From Hemibagrus wyckioides (Eukaryota > Chordata > Actinopteri > Siluriformes > Bagridae): a DNA stretch of 64,000 nt. Made by a program: the position numbers and the translations under genes. The notes beneath the pieces were generated by a model. That model had not been told where the DNA came from and searched no databases. It saw only the letters and a program-made list of their open reading frames with translations. The stretch lies in NCBI RefSeq assembly GCF_019097595.1, contig NC_080712.1:23743646-23807645 (forward strand), given 5' to 3'. Within the stretch, counting starts at the first letter, position 1. Every line of letters starts with the position of its first letter. Shown here in pieces: positions 1-60,590 of this stretch.

Positions 1-506
1 GATATACTGGGGACCTTCAATTAGATTAAATAACAAGCGTCACATGCTCTAGAGGCTATTTACTGGAACTCTGCATAGAGAGTCATGACAACTATTCTGA
101 TCTCTATCTGAATATCACGTCACACACACTGAAGCTGTGTGGTAGAAATCTGCAAGATGTTATCAGTGAGAGTTTCGCTCCGTCTGGCTAGCTGAAGCCG
201 AATCGGCAAATTACTACCAAACCGTGTGTGTGTGTGTGTTACTGCTGACTCTGCTACTGTTATTTCTGAATCATATTCACCAGATCAACAAGGCTAGACA
301 TGGAGCACTTGGTGAGGTTAAACTGAAAGACTGTTGAAAGAAGAGCAACAATAAAAAGACGAACTAACAAGAAGAGACAATTGTGGGGCAGAAAAACCAC
401 TGGACCATGAAAACAGCTCTAAACACAAAGCAAAAACACATACAAATAAGAAAACCGGTCAGCGGAACTCTAAAGCCCACATTGCTCAAAAACTCGTCAT
501 ACTGAC
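1..506. other. eml4 intron, left edge
   Basis: Non-coding sequence following exon 21 on the minus strand. Apart from a short (TG)n at 224-238, nothing was recognised. Confidence 0.6.
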
Positions 507-49793
<49,287 letters not shown>

Positions 49794-49819
49794 TCTCCTT
49801 ACACAAACTGTGTGTCGAC

Positions 49820-49861
<42 letters not shown>

Positions 49862-50210
49862 TGTGAGTGTGTGTTTGAGTGTATGTCTGTGTGTGCAATC
49901 TCCTCGTGGCTGCAAGTCCTTGGTCTACGGTTCTCTCTCTCTTGTGCAAGTCCTGTTTCCTCTTTGCACAGCTTTGCTTTTTAGAGACAGCATAGAAATC
50001 CTGTCCCCTCTCTATCTCTCTCTCTCTCTCGCAGCTCTGCACACGTCTGCCCGTGCACACAAAGCCTACAGAGTGAGCGAGCGAGTAAGAGAGCGCGGCG
50101 AGAAGAGGAGGAGATAAAGGATAAAAAAAGAAAATATTGGTTGGCTCAGGGAGTGGCCAAAACTCAGCGCATACGACTTTAACCTCTGCCATTCCGCCAC
50201 GCAATCACAC
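49794..50210 (-). promoter_or_regulatory. eml4: eml4 5' leader and candidate promoter
   Basis: Sense-strand sequence upstream of the ATG. It holds a CA repeat of about 35 nt (49822-49857) in the presumed leader, a CT-rich stretch (50006-50030), a TTTTTTATCC TATA-like run near 50121-50129, and a CCAAT box near 50136-50140. The transcription start is not visible. Placement rests only on position upstream of exon 1. Confidence 0.35.
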
Positions 50211-50476
50211 ACACGTGTGTGATTTTACTCTGCTCTCTGAGGAGGAGAGCGAGAGAGGGACACAGAAAACAGGGGGAAACCGCATGGAGGTGTTAAAGTC
50301 TTGCCACAAACACACACACACACACACAAACCCACTGTAAATCAATTTAAAAGCTTTGTGTTAGTATTCACGTCATATCTGCACCAAGGGACACTTACTG
50401 ACTAAAAATCGTTCAGTTACAGACATTTCAGCTAGTGGACTAAAGCTGTTCATGCTAGAGTTTTTTTTTTTTTTTT

Positions 50477-50635
50477 TTTATCTCTGCAAGTGGTCAGTAG
50501 GCGTTCCGATTATTGGTTGCCATGGCGATAATGTTGATCAGTGGGTGATAAATCAGTTTTCTTGCTGCTAAGAAGAAACATTCTGGAGAGAGATATTTGG
50601 TTAGTGTATAAAATTCAGCAGTGTATATCTGTTTA

Positions 50636-50728
<93 letters not shown>

Positions 50729-50930
50729 CATTTCATAAGGGATAAAGGAGAAGCAGTATGAGCTCTTTGCTATTGTTTTCACTGCCATTAATACAGTAAT
50801 GGCTACACCAATGTTAGATTTTTCTGTACTTGGTCACATTGCCGGACATGCCCACATCTGGTCTCTGTCAGTCGCCAGCTCTCGTCGTCCACAGTTGCTT
50901 TGTCGCTGTATTTGTGAACGCAGCCTGACG
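50477..50930 (+). repeat. Dispersed repeat copy 2, with (TATC)n inside
   Basis: Same ordered blocks as 7861-8280: TATCTCTGCAAG, ATTGGTTGCCATGGCGATAA, AAACATTCTGGAGAGAGATA, GTGTATAAAATTCAGCAGTG, AAGGAGAAGCAGTATG. A tetranucleotide array sits at the point where copy 1 has TATATTTACATGATATCATC. Confidence 0.75.
50637..50729. repeat. (ATCT)n tetranucleotide microsatellite
   Basis: About 23 uninterrupted ATCT units. Confidence 0.98.
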
Positions 50931-51874
50931 GCACCTTTTCACCTTCTAGTGCGCGAGAGTGCTCTTCTGCTACACTTCTCGTATGCTAATGCGGACTTTC
51001 CAGAGCACGGCGATTAAAGTGAATCACGGACATTGACGTAGAGTTCTGAGTCACGACAGAATAAACAGTGTATAAACAGAGGGCAAGCAAAGAGTGGGTG
51101 AAAAAAAAAAACTGCAGGCAAAATGTCTCTAATAACCTCAGGATGGTAGCTGAAGTGAAGCTCCGCCCACGCCCATATAAGGTAATAATGTGTAATTGTT
51201 TCTAGTTACCGCAGTCAGATGTCAAAGTGCATATCAGTACCTAAAGATGTTTATTAATTGTTATTCGTCAGAGTGATTACATCATTTAAGGTACAGATTT
51301 ACCTGGAGGCTCGTGTAAAGCTAGCATTAGCACTAGCATTAACATGACACTCAGTTACTGCTGATGTTGTGTTTCTTACTCTGTTTTTCAAAAGATATTT
51401 CGCTTGCCATATATTCACTTATTATCGTTATCATTATTATCGTTATTATTACCTTATCATTATAAAAGATTTGTTATTAAGATTTGTCATGAATCATTTA
51501 TCGATGAATAATCATTAATATCCTCTTCAGGCCCGGAGAAGCCCAAGCTACAGGTTAAAAAAGATGCGTACGTGTGAATCGCTTGTGTTTTTGTTTTTCT
51601 CGCTGTAGTACCACTGCCTCGTCTAAATAGCAGAGGGTGGCACTTTAATTGGGCTGAGTCCATTAGTTTTTGGCTCTTTGATGCTTTAAATGAAAGACAG
51701 CTTGTAATGTCAGCGCAGATGCTCCGCTCATCAACACGCCACATGTGTGTATGTGTATCTGCTCTGCCGAGCCCGGCTAACAGCCTTGTAATCACCTGCA
51801 CCTGGATCCAAACACATCCCTTACTCTCCATACACATCCTGCACATCCTGGAACCCTGAGGCTGTGGCCACACT
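50931..51874. other. Upstream intergenic segment
   Basis: AT-rich unique-looking sequence; nothing recognised beyond a short ATTATC-rich run near 51420-51460. Confidence 0.5.
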
Positions 51875-51953
51875 CAGTGTGTGTGTGTGTGTGTGCCCTT
51901 CTGTGTGTGTGTGTGTCTGTTTGTCTGTGTGTATATTTGTCTGAGTTTATATT

Positions 51954-51995
<42 letters not shown>

Positions 51996-52322
51996 CATCT
52001 ACCGGTTTGTGTGTGTGTTGGTGTGTGTGATTCTGTTTGCCTTTTCATGTGTGTGTTTGTGTGTGTGCATGCATGCATCTGTCTATCTATGTGTGCGTGC
52101 TTGTGTGATTCTGCTGGTCTTTTGGTATGTGTTTGTGTGCATCCATGCATATGTCTATCTGTGTTTGTGTGTGTGTGTGTGTTGCTGTTTGTCTTCTAAT
52201 GTGTGTGCACATGCATGCATGCATCTGTGTGTGTGAGATTCTGCTGGTCTTTTTGTACGTGTTTGTGTGCACACATCCATGCGTCTGTCTATCTATGTGT
52301 GTGTGCGTGCATGCGTGTGTGT
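51875..52322. repeat. TG-rich minisatellite with GATTCTG blocks
   Basis: TG runs with recurring GATTCTGCTGGTCTTTT, TGTGTTTGTGTGCA and CATGCATCTGTCTATCTATG at roughly 80-100-bp intervals, about four units. Confidence 0.9.
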
Positions 52323-52705
52323 TAAATCAGACCTTGAGAATGCAGCACAAATGTTTATTGTGCGTGTTTACATGCAGTCAGCTCATACTCATGATCACGC
52401 TGCACTCAGCTGAAACCTTTTATTAATCTGACTAATGAGACAACAACAGCTTTTAAAAGCGTGTCTCAGAACACAGACTCTTAACTAGCCTGCGCTTATG
52501 AGGGAGAAGCCAGGGGGAGAACTCTTTCAGCAAAGCACAGCGAGGAACCCAGAAGAAAAGACGTGGAAAAAGGAAAAAGAGGCCTAGTACGAGAAACTCT
52601 CTGTGGAGTCCGTACAAAACAAGACTGCGAGACACTCTTCATACACACGTGGCCGTGTTTATTTGTCAGGAAATCATTAACTGTCGTTTTATTTATTGAC
52701 TCTAT

Positions 52706-52758
52706 AGGCAAGTAGATATTGCGAGATATTGCGAGATATTGTGAGATATTGTGAGATA
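52706..52758. repeat. 10-11-bp short tandem repeat
   Basis: Five copies of GAGATATTGC/GAGATATTGT. Confidence 0.93.
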
Positions 52759-52884
52759 TTGCCTGTAGCCATGGAGGGGTGAAGCGATGCTGAAGTGTGA
52801 TGAGAAGGAGGCGTGGCCAGAAATATGTAAAACATGCTACGTCACATTACATCATTACAGGGGGGAAAATAAATACACATATAA

Positions 52885-53052
52885 ATTTACAGCAATGGGC
52901 AGACACCCTTATCCACAGTGACTTACATTTTCATCTCGTTTTATACAACTGGGCCTTGCTCAGGGGCCCAGGAGCTTAGTGAACCTGGTATTCAAACTCA
53001 CAACCTTCTGGTCAGTAATACAACGCCTTAAACACTAAGCTACCACTTCCCA
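52885..53052 (-). repeat. Interspersed repeat, reverse copy
   Basis: GGGCCTTGCTCAGGGGCCCA, then CAAACTCACAACCTTCTGGT and CTTAAACACTAAGCTACCAC. It is the opposite orientation of the body at 53843-53960; another reverse-oriented relative is at about 60165-60280. Confidence 0.7.
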
Positions 53053-53240
53053 CATAAACAAATTGTTTTTTGTTTGTTTGTTTTTAATTGCCTAGAAAGG
53101 TTTGAGTCCTGAAGTCAGGTCTAAATGAAGTTATTAGCTACAATTAATAATCATATTACACTATAATCAAACTATTATTATGTAATTTACAGGTGTTTTG
53201 TCCTGGAGATTTTTTCAACGTATTTGTACAATGATGTAAC

Positions 53241-53475
53241 GCCTCCTGGTGGTCAAGCGGCAGGATCCCGTGCTCTCATTGCCACGGCTCGGGTTCGATT
53301 CCCGGGCAGGGTGCTACCCCAGCCACTGAAGTGTTAACTCTCAGTGGCGGTCTCAAGCCCCAGTTAAATGGGAGGGTTGCGTCAGGAAGAGCATCCAGCA
53401 TAAAACCTGTGCCAAGTTGAAATGTGCGGACTAAACGATCCGCTGTGGTGACCCCGAAGAGAGAACAGCCGAAAG

Positions 53476-53522
<47 letters not shown>

Positions 53523-53526
53523 CGAC
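53241..53526 (+). mobile_element. tRNA-derived SINE with 17-bp target-site duplication
   Basis: The head carries RNA polymerase III box A (TGGTCAAGCGGCAGG, about 53248) and box B (GGGTTCGATTCCCGG, about 53291). The body GCGTCAGGAAGAGCATCCAG to CCGCTGTGGTGACCCCGAAG resembles fish RTE-mobilised SINE/LINE tails. It ends in (CAA)n at 53478-53523. TTGTACAATGATGTAAC (53224-53240) and TTGTATAATGATGTAAC (53527-53543) are the target-site duplication, one mismatch. Confidence 0.93.
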
Positions 53527-53784
53527 TTGTATAATGATGTAACCCTGATGTTCCTGTTGTGTGGGTAAACACAGGAGCTACACAGGAAAAGCACAGTGCT
53601 TTGAAGCAATTTTATAGCACTTAAATTTAACTATTAAATGTTCATAGAGAAATACCATAGTGAGATGATGAGATATGAGCAAATTTCGTTTTGTCAATCG
53701 TACACCTGCAGATGTTTTTTTTCCCCCAACAGACATTTAAATAATCATCCTGTTTGAAAAACGATTCAATTTCAGCTCAATTCA

Positions 53785-53999
53785 GGGGGTGTAGCTCAGT
53801 GGCAGAGCACATGCTTTGCATGTATGAGGTCCTGGGTTCCATAGGATCACAGTTCAAGCCTCAGCACTGCCAAGCTACCACTGTTGGGCCCCTGAGCAAG
53901 GCCCCCAGCCCACCCTGCTCTAGGGGTGCTGCATCATCTCTGACCCCAGACCCCAAACCCCAAGGATGGGATATGCACAGTAATGTATATGTGACAAAA
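53785..53999 (+). mobile_element. tRNA-Ala-headed composite SINE-like repeat
   Basis: GGGGGTGTAGCTCAGTGGCA then GAGCACATGCTTTGCATGTA matches the 5' three-quarters of tRNA-Ala(UGC), with TGC in the anticodon position. After GGGTTCC it changes to CAAGCCTCAGCACTGCCAAG and GGGCCCCTGAGCAAGGCCCC, the interspersed repeat body, and ends near TGTATATGTGACAAA. The 3' acceptor strand is missing, so it is not a working tRNA gene. Confidence 0.7.
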
Positions 54000-55320
54000 A
54001 ATGTCAACTTCAAACCATTCTCATTCGAACTACTTTTTAAAAATAAGATATACTCTATATACACACTTTATGAAATATATTACACAAATTAAACAAAAGA
54101 ATCTTGAAAAACATTCTTTGTGCTCTCAGTCCCCAGGATTTCGGACTGTCGTCTGACTATAACGCAACACTAAAAGAGGGATGATGACCTGCACAAATCA
54201 GGCAATGGATTTAATGGCAATGGAAGTACATAAGCAGTTAAAGTAGAGAAGTATCATGGAGTAAAAATTTGCCAGGAATTAGAAACAGGAATTTTGCCAA
54301 ACCTCTCACAAATTCTTCACAAGTTCTCATTAGAGCTCCAGACCCAGTGTACAGTGAGTGGAGATGAAGCTTCTGGTCAGGCAAAGCATTCGAGAAAACC
54401 ACAGTGTGAAATATGGAGGCGTTTAAATAAAACTGCAGTTTTCCTTTGTGTCTAAGCTCAGAATATCACTTACAGCATGTTATTCTTTAAATAAATGAAT
54501 TTTTGCTTGACTTCCTGAAGGGTTCCGATAGTTCTGGAGGACACGCCGGACACGCTGAGTTTTCTTGGTGACGTAAAAATGCACAAAGATCTGGATGGGT
54601 TAAAGGAGGCTGCATTCCTGTGTGATTTCACCATGTCACACTGACACACTTCCAGCACAGCAATGTAGTGAAAGTAGGTCAAAAGGCATGCATGGAGACC
54701 CTCACGCTCGTACTGACACACATCCTGATCCAGTCCACACACACTAATCTCCTCCACTCCACCTTCAGCATGCTGATGGATCTGGGTGAAGAAATCTTGT
54801 GTAAATGTCTTCAGTGTGCCATAATCAAGAACCGGGTTCCAGCTGCAATACTTTGTCCACCAAGTGGCTCAAGTGCCACTCGCTATTATTTTTTATATGA
54901 CCACACAGAAGTTCTGAGTGTAACATCGACGATGGGTTTATGTTAGTGTGCTTCTTCTAATAAGTTATTGTTTCCATAGTAACAGCTCTTACTCAAGGAT
55001 TTGTACAGCAGATGCTCCATATAATATAAATGTGCTTTCACACAGAGTTCATTTGAGCACCTGAAGTGGTCTCGGGCTGATAGAAGTACCAGTACGGATG
55101 GTTTTATTGATTGTAGGAGTCTTGGGTATAAGAGCTTTAGAAAAGAGAACGTTTCCCAGCTTAGGAAAGTCTTCAGGACAGAGGAGTTTACGCTTTCGGG
55201 TTTCATGCTAAAATAACAGGTTGCATTTTTTGAAAGGGATAAAATAGTAACTAATTTAAACTTTATAATTTTTTTCCTTCTCTGTTCGTGACAATGTCCA
55301 TTGTTAAAAGCACTATGTAT
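54000..55320. other. Intergenic segment
   Basis: No coding gene, RNA gene or element recognised, except GTGACAATGTCCATTGTTAA at 55287-55306, a piece of the widespread fish repeat. Confidence 0.5.
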
Positions 55321-55322
55321 TG

Positions 55323-55324
<2 letters not shown>

Positions 55325-55386
<62 letters not shown>

Positions 55387-55513
55387 GTGACAGAGAGAGA
55401 GGGAGAGAGAGAGAGACAGACGAACAGACAGACAGTGACAGAGAGAGAGAGAGACAGACGAACAGACAGACAGTGACAGAGAGAGGGAGAGAGAGAGAAA
55501 GAGAGAGAGAGAA

Positions 55514-55544
<31 letters not shown>

Positions 55545-55642
55545 GTGACAGAGAGAGAGAGACAGACGAACAGACAGACAGTGACAGAGAGAGAGACAGA
55601 AAAACAGAGAGAGACAGACAAACAGACAGACAGTGACAGAGA

Positions 55643-55684
<42 letters not shown>

Positions 55685-55792
55685 AAAACAGAGAGAGACA
55701 GACAAACAGACAGACAGTGACAGAGAGAGGGAGAGAGAGAGACAGAAAAACAGACAGACAGTGACAGAGAGAAACAGAGAGAGAGAGAGAGG
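55325..55792. repeat. (GA)n/(GACA)n/(CAGACAGTGACA) polypurine-rich array
   Basis: About 465 bp with recurring ACAGACAGACAGTGACAGAG followed by GA runs and GACGAACAGA or GACAGAAAAACAGA variants, period roughly 50-80 bp. Confidence 0.95.
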
Positions 55793-55897
55793 GCAGGACG
55801 CAGGACAGGACTCTGTGTAGTGTATGAAATTCCCATAGGATGCTATTTGAAATTCAGCCACATGAACAAGATTGCTCCAGTAAGAGAAGTGTGTATT

Positions 55898-55899
55898 GG

Positions 55900-55945
<46 letters not shown>

Positions 55946-56081
55946 AGACAGAAAGAAAGACAGAAAGACAGAAAGAAAGAAAGAAAGAAAGACAGAAAGA
56001 CAGACAGAAAGACAGAAAGAAAGACAGAAAGAAAGACAGAAAGAAAGACAGAAAGACAGAAAGAAAGACAGAAAGAAAGAC

Positions 56082-56116
<35 letters not shown>
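55898..56116. repeat. (AACT)n then (GAAA/GACA)n
   Basis: About eleven AACT units (55898-55943), then polypurine AGAAAGAAAGACAG units to 56116. Confidence 0.96.
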
Positions 56117-59100
56117 CTAAACAAATAAACAGACAAATATTAAGGTAAATAAATTAATACATAAAAAATAACATTAAAGCATAAATTAAAAAAATAAAAA
56201 AATAAATTAATTAATTAAACATTTATATTTTTTGCTTACTTCTGCATTTATCAAAAAGGTGGTAAAAACTCTTTTTTTGCAGGGAAGGACATAGAAGTAC
56301 TACACAGTAAAACCACCTGTGACATGAGTAAGCTTATTAGCTAAATGTTGGTGTAAGCTAGCGTTTTTATTTACTGTACTGAGTGCTCTGAGGTTTGTTT
56401 AGCTGCACACTTCTGTGTTTGGGGAAATGTGGGCTTCAGTGTACAATTGTAAAAGATAAGGCAGCTTCCTGTTGATTTAAAATGATAACAAGCTGAACAC
56501 TGCCATTTGAGTCCTAAATTGTCTGAAGAAGTATCTGGATCAGGATCTGTTATCATCAGCTCAGTAGTGTGGAAAAGAACTAGATGATCATTTCGGACAT
56601 TATCTTGCAGTGCGGTTAATCGATTCATATGTAAAGAGTGAGAGCCTGGCTGTCTTAGAGAGACAATAGCACTACTTACACTGAGTGTGTGCAGGAGTGT
56701 GTTTACATTGAGCCCATGTGACAAGAGGACTCTATGGTAATAATGGAGGCTTGGAGCTTCTTAGCATTTTTTTAAAAAAAGACTGCATGATGGAAAACAC
56801 ACGGTTCTGTTAGAAATAATGTGGTCAGGTGAGGGGGGGTAGCATAAGCAAGTGAAGTGGTGAGCAGACACGGGACATGATGACAGCTATTCAGAGCAAT
56901 GGAAAAGAAAAAAATCCACACAAAACTGGAGTATTTCACTTTAATTATGAAATATTTAGGGGGGGTTCTGTTCTTTTACAGTACATAGCTCTGAATATCT
57001 GAAACGGGGTCCTGAAATGGTCAAAAAAATAAAAAATTCAATCCTTGCACCATGAAGCCTATACCACACCCTGCATCCCATCATGCCTCTTTTTACAGCC
57101 TGCACCATTGGCATAACCACTTGGCCAAAAGCGTGGAAGGCACAGTCATCTCTAGAGAAGAAACCGAGACTCGTCAGTGGCAGGGGATGACGCACTCGAA
57201 AAGAGGTGACGGAAAGACCGCAGAGAAAAGAGTGAGACTGAGGAAGCAGCAGCGCAAAGAGGATGCAGCTTTCAAAGTAAAATCGCCCACATTCCCCGAA
57301 AAACACACTCGCCGCAACTGCACGCAACTGATGATATCAAAGCCGCGGTGTGGTTCTTCTGAGCACGTCTCAAAATGAATAATGTGCCTACGCCGGCATG
57401 AAAACGTGGCTTTGAAGAGTCGAAAGAGCACTTCTGAATCGCCTCCTTTACAGCCCAGTGCGGCTATGTTGCAGGCAAAGTCGTCAAAGATAAAAACTAT
57501 TGTGAGTAACACACACACACACACCGCAGGAAACTGAAACTTCTTAAATTTTTATGCTGCAGCAGAACAGCAATCACGCGTTATTTAGTTGGACTCGAAT
57601 CGAGCTTTGGAAAGCAGCTTGAAGTGTAAAGTAGCTCTGCGCTTAAAATCATGATTTGGTTCATTCTTCTTCTAGGCCTGATTCTGACTTTAGTAGCTTT
57701 TTATGAAAAAGTTTAAATACATTGAAGCGTTTTAATGGTTTAAAATGACAATTTTAAGTGGTACTTAAAGAAACACTTGAGTAATGACATCTTTCTAAAG
57801 TGCTCAGGGATCAGGTGTAGAGAGACAGAGAGGGGAGAAAAAAAACTTTTCGCACAGAAATAAATATTTAAAATGGATTATCTTCTTTCAATAGGCCGAT
57901 CGAGAATCAATGACTGACCTCATTTTATAATTCCTCCTCTTTCTTCATCACTCTGTCGGTGTGATTCTTTACTAACGCTTTTTACTAAAGACTAATGGTT
58001 TTTGATGGGACATGCTCGGGCCTGCGTGACGTGATGAGAACTCTCTGCTAATCTTCCTGGCTAAAAGGAGACACCCGACTCTACTCCGCCATCTTGGGTT
58101 GCTTGGGCTGGAGGGCGCGGTGCCAGTCGCGGAGTCACGCTGGTATATCTGCATTAGAGCTGGTGCAGAATGCAGGGTCGAGGTCACGTGGTCTTTAGAT
58201 GCGGTCCTTCAGCTTTAACACTTTTTTTCCCCTCATATACAGAGACTTTTACGTGGAGCATCCAAAACAAAATAAAAAGGTGAGAATAAAATATGGAGTA
58301 CAGGATGCAGGATATTGATTCAATTCAATTATTGCTAAGACATAAAACCATTGCAGCAGTCAAGGAAGTGAGAAAAAACATACAGACGTGCAAACAGTGG
58401 GGTTTGATCTATAAAAGATCGAGAGAGAAAAGAGAGAGATAAAGGAGAGGATATTTAGCTGAAGGTCTCATCCAAAGCCGCATGTGTGTCCTTAAACATC
58501 TATCTATTCCCAGACATCACTTTTTTTTGTGCTTTCCAGTAGAATGCTCTGCACCGGGTTGTAACACAAACCTACAGAAACGATGCACTGAAAGCTATCT
58601 TTATGACAAAAGGTTTAAACAGGACAACAACCCTGAACATTATATGCTGTTCTCATCATACCACACAAGCATCCTCCATTTTTTGGCATCCTGCTGCAAG
58701 CTCAAAGAGCGAGGCATCCTGCCCCCGTGTAGTTCCCCCGCAACCGGGTGGCTGAGTGAACGAGTGATCGAGTGAACAAGACGCCCAACCGCTGCCCCTC
58801 TTGGCAGCGTCACCTACATTCCTGCTGTCTCTGTTTCCAATTAGCCGGGCAGAGTGCGAGCGCAGCAGGACTGAGAGCCCAGGAGGCCCGAGTCAAAACT
58901 GTAGCAACAGCATAATTACGGTATCTACTACAGTCCTGGCATTCTAATATATAAATATTACTTCACGGTAAACAGAAACCATAACTGTGACTAGCTGCAT
59001 AAAACTGGCACCACCAAAAGAGCTAAACGAGTGCAACAACTCAGACTAAGCAGGTGCTAATGTTGAATTTTTCTAGTAGTCAAATATTTATTAATAGAAA

Positions 59101-59910
59101 AATCTAATACCAGTTCTCTCCCTCAGAATTTGCTTTAGTGCACTTCTACGTTCCACTTTAAAGCTATTTTCTTAATAAGGGACACACACTTCTTATTCAC
59201 ATGTTCGTGAGATGCGAGCCAGCCACACACCAGAAAAACCCCACTGCATTATTCAATCATGTACCTGCACACGCTCATGTGGCTCTGTCAATCAGACGCC
59301 AGGCATCGTGCGGTAAAACACAACAAACGCAACGCGACGTGTGTGAAGTCATCTACGTGTACACAGGATATCAAACACATTCCAGTAGTCTTTTATACAT
59401 CACATTCCCATCTAGCATCCAAAATGACAAAAACTAGATGTAAAATTTTCACCAGCATCAGAGAGGTGTACTACATCTACCAAACTGAGCTTTCCCCTGG
59501 GGTTGCTTCTGCTTAGAGGGATGCACCCGAAGCTGCTTTTAAATTAGGCCAAACTCTGAAACCTTAGAAGTCAACTATTTTTTTGCTTTTGAACGCGAAT
59601 GAGAGCAAATGCAATTCCAGGAACCTCCCTTATGCAGCCCTTTCAGCTTAGCCCACAGGTGTATGTCAAATACATTGATGCACACTACAAAGATTTTAGA
59701 CACTGGACCAAGCCTTGTAGTACTTGTAGGAGCTTGTGGGACTACCAGTTCTCCCATTACAATTTCCCTTTACTGGAATTTAAGGGCTCAAACATGTTTC
59801 AGCATAACAAGAAGTCTTTATTTCTCACATATACGCATATTTGTGTATAAGGCACATAAAGTGACAATTCTTTTCCAATTATTCTATCCAACGTCCAAAT
59901 TTCTGCCTCT
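56117..59910. other. Intergenic segment
   Basis: No exon, RNA gene or clear repeat recognised in this 3.8 kb. Frames of up to about 120 codons at 56371-57524 lack recognisable domains and splice-site support. Confidence 0.5.
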
Positions 59911-60131
59911 GCCTCATGTGCATGTTCTCCCTATGCTTTGAGGGTTTCCTTCAGGGTTGTCTCCCAGTCCAAAGACATGTGCTATATGCTGATTGGCTTT
60001 TCTGAATTGTCTGTAGTATGAATGAGTGTGCGACTGATGGGCTAGCATTCTATTCAGGGTGTCTGCTGCTTTGTGGAATAGGCTCCGGGCTCCTCGCAAC
60101 CCTGTATAGCAGTACAGAAAAAGGATGGATG
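59911..60131 (+). mobile_element. LINE (L2/CR1-like) 3'-tail fragment
   Basis: TGCATGTTCTCCCTATG, CCCAGTCCAAAGACATGTG, ATTCAGGGTGTCTGCTGC, GGAATAGGCTCCGGGCTCCT and a terminal GGATGGATGG match the well-known 3' end shared by fish L2-like LINEs and their SINEs. Confidence 0.75.
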
Positions 60132-60164
60132 GCCTCACATATCCCAGCTAGTTATTAAGCCCTT

Positions 60165-60280
60165 GATTAAAGAAAGGGTTGAGGGTCTGGCTCAAGTGTT
60201 CAACAGGAGCAGCATGGTGGTGCAAAGGCTTGAACCCCTGACCTTCTGAACAGTAACCCTTTGAGCCACCAATCCAGTTT
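60165..60280 (-). repeat. Interspersed repeat, reverse copy
   Basis: GGCTCAAGTGTTCAACAGG, TTGAACCCCTGACCTTCTGA and CAGTAACCCTTTGAGCCACC resemble the 52885-53052 copy. Confidence 0.55.
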
Positions 60281-60286
60281 GGCCAA

Positions 60287-60590
60287 GTTGGACTGAATGA
60301 CCTTTAACGACCTGCACTGAACCCTGACCTCAAATCAACTCAACAGCTTTGGAATGAGCTGGAATGTTGACTGCACCTCATGCTTCCTAACCCAACGTCA
60401 CTGCTTGACTTCATCAGTGCTCTCAGGGCTGAATTGTTAAGTCACGCTCCAAAAGCTAGTGGAAATCCTTTCCAGAAGAGTGGAGGTTATTAAGTTCAGA
60501 GGGACTACATCTGGAATGGGATGTTCAACAAGCACATATAGCATGGGTGTGATGTTCTGGATTAGCACATGCCTAACCTCATGTGACATA
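60287..60590 (+). mobile_element. Tc1-like 3' fragment
   Basis: CTGACCTCAAATCAACTCAA is a decayed form of the QSPDLNPIE coding block, followed by AGAAGAGTGGAGGTTATTA and the GGGATGTTCAACAAGCAC end. Only the C-terminal part remains, with stops. Confidence 0.65.

Noticed and set aside
53785..53842. tRNA-Ala(UGC) gene
   Set aside because: The 3' T-stem and acceptor strand are missing and fused to an interspersed repeat; it is a tRNA-derived head, not a functional tRNA.
56371..57524. Several 108-123-codon frames as a possible upstream gene
   Set aside because: Overlapping frames on both strands, no recognisable domain, no convincing splice sites, length within chance expectation.
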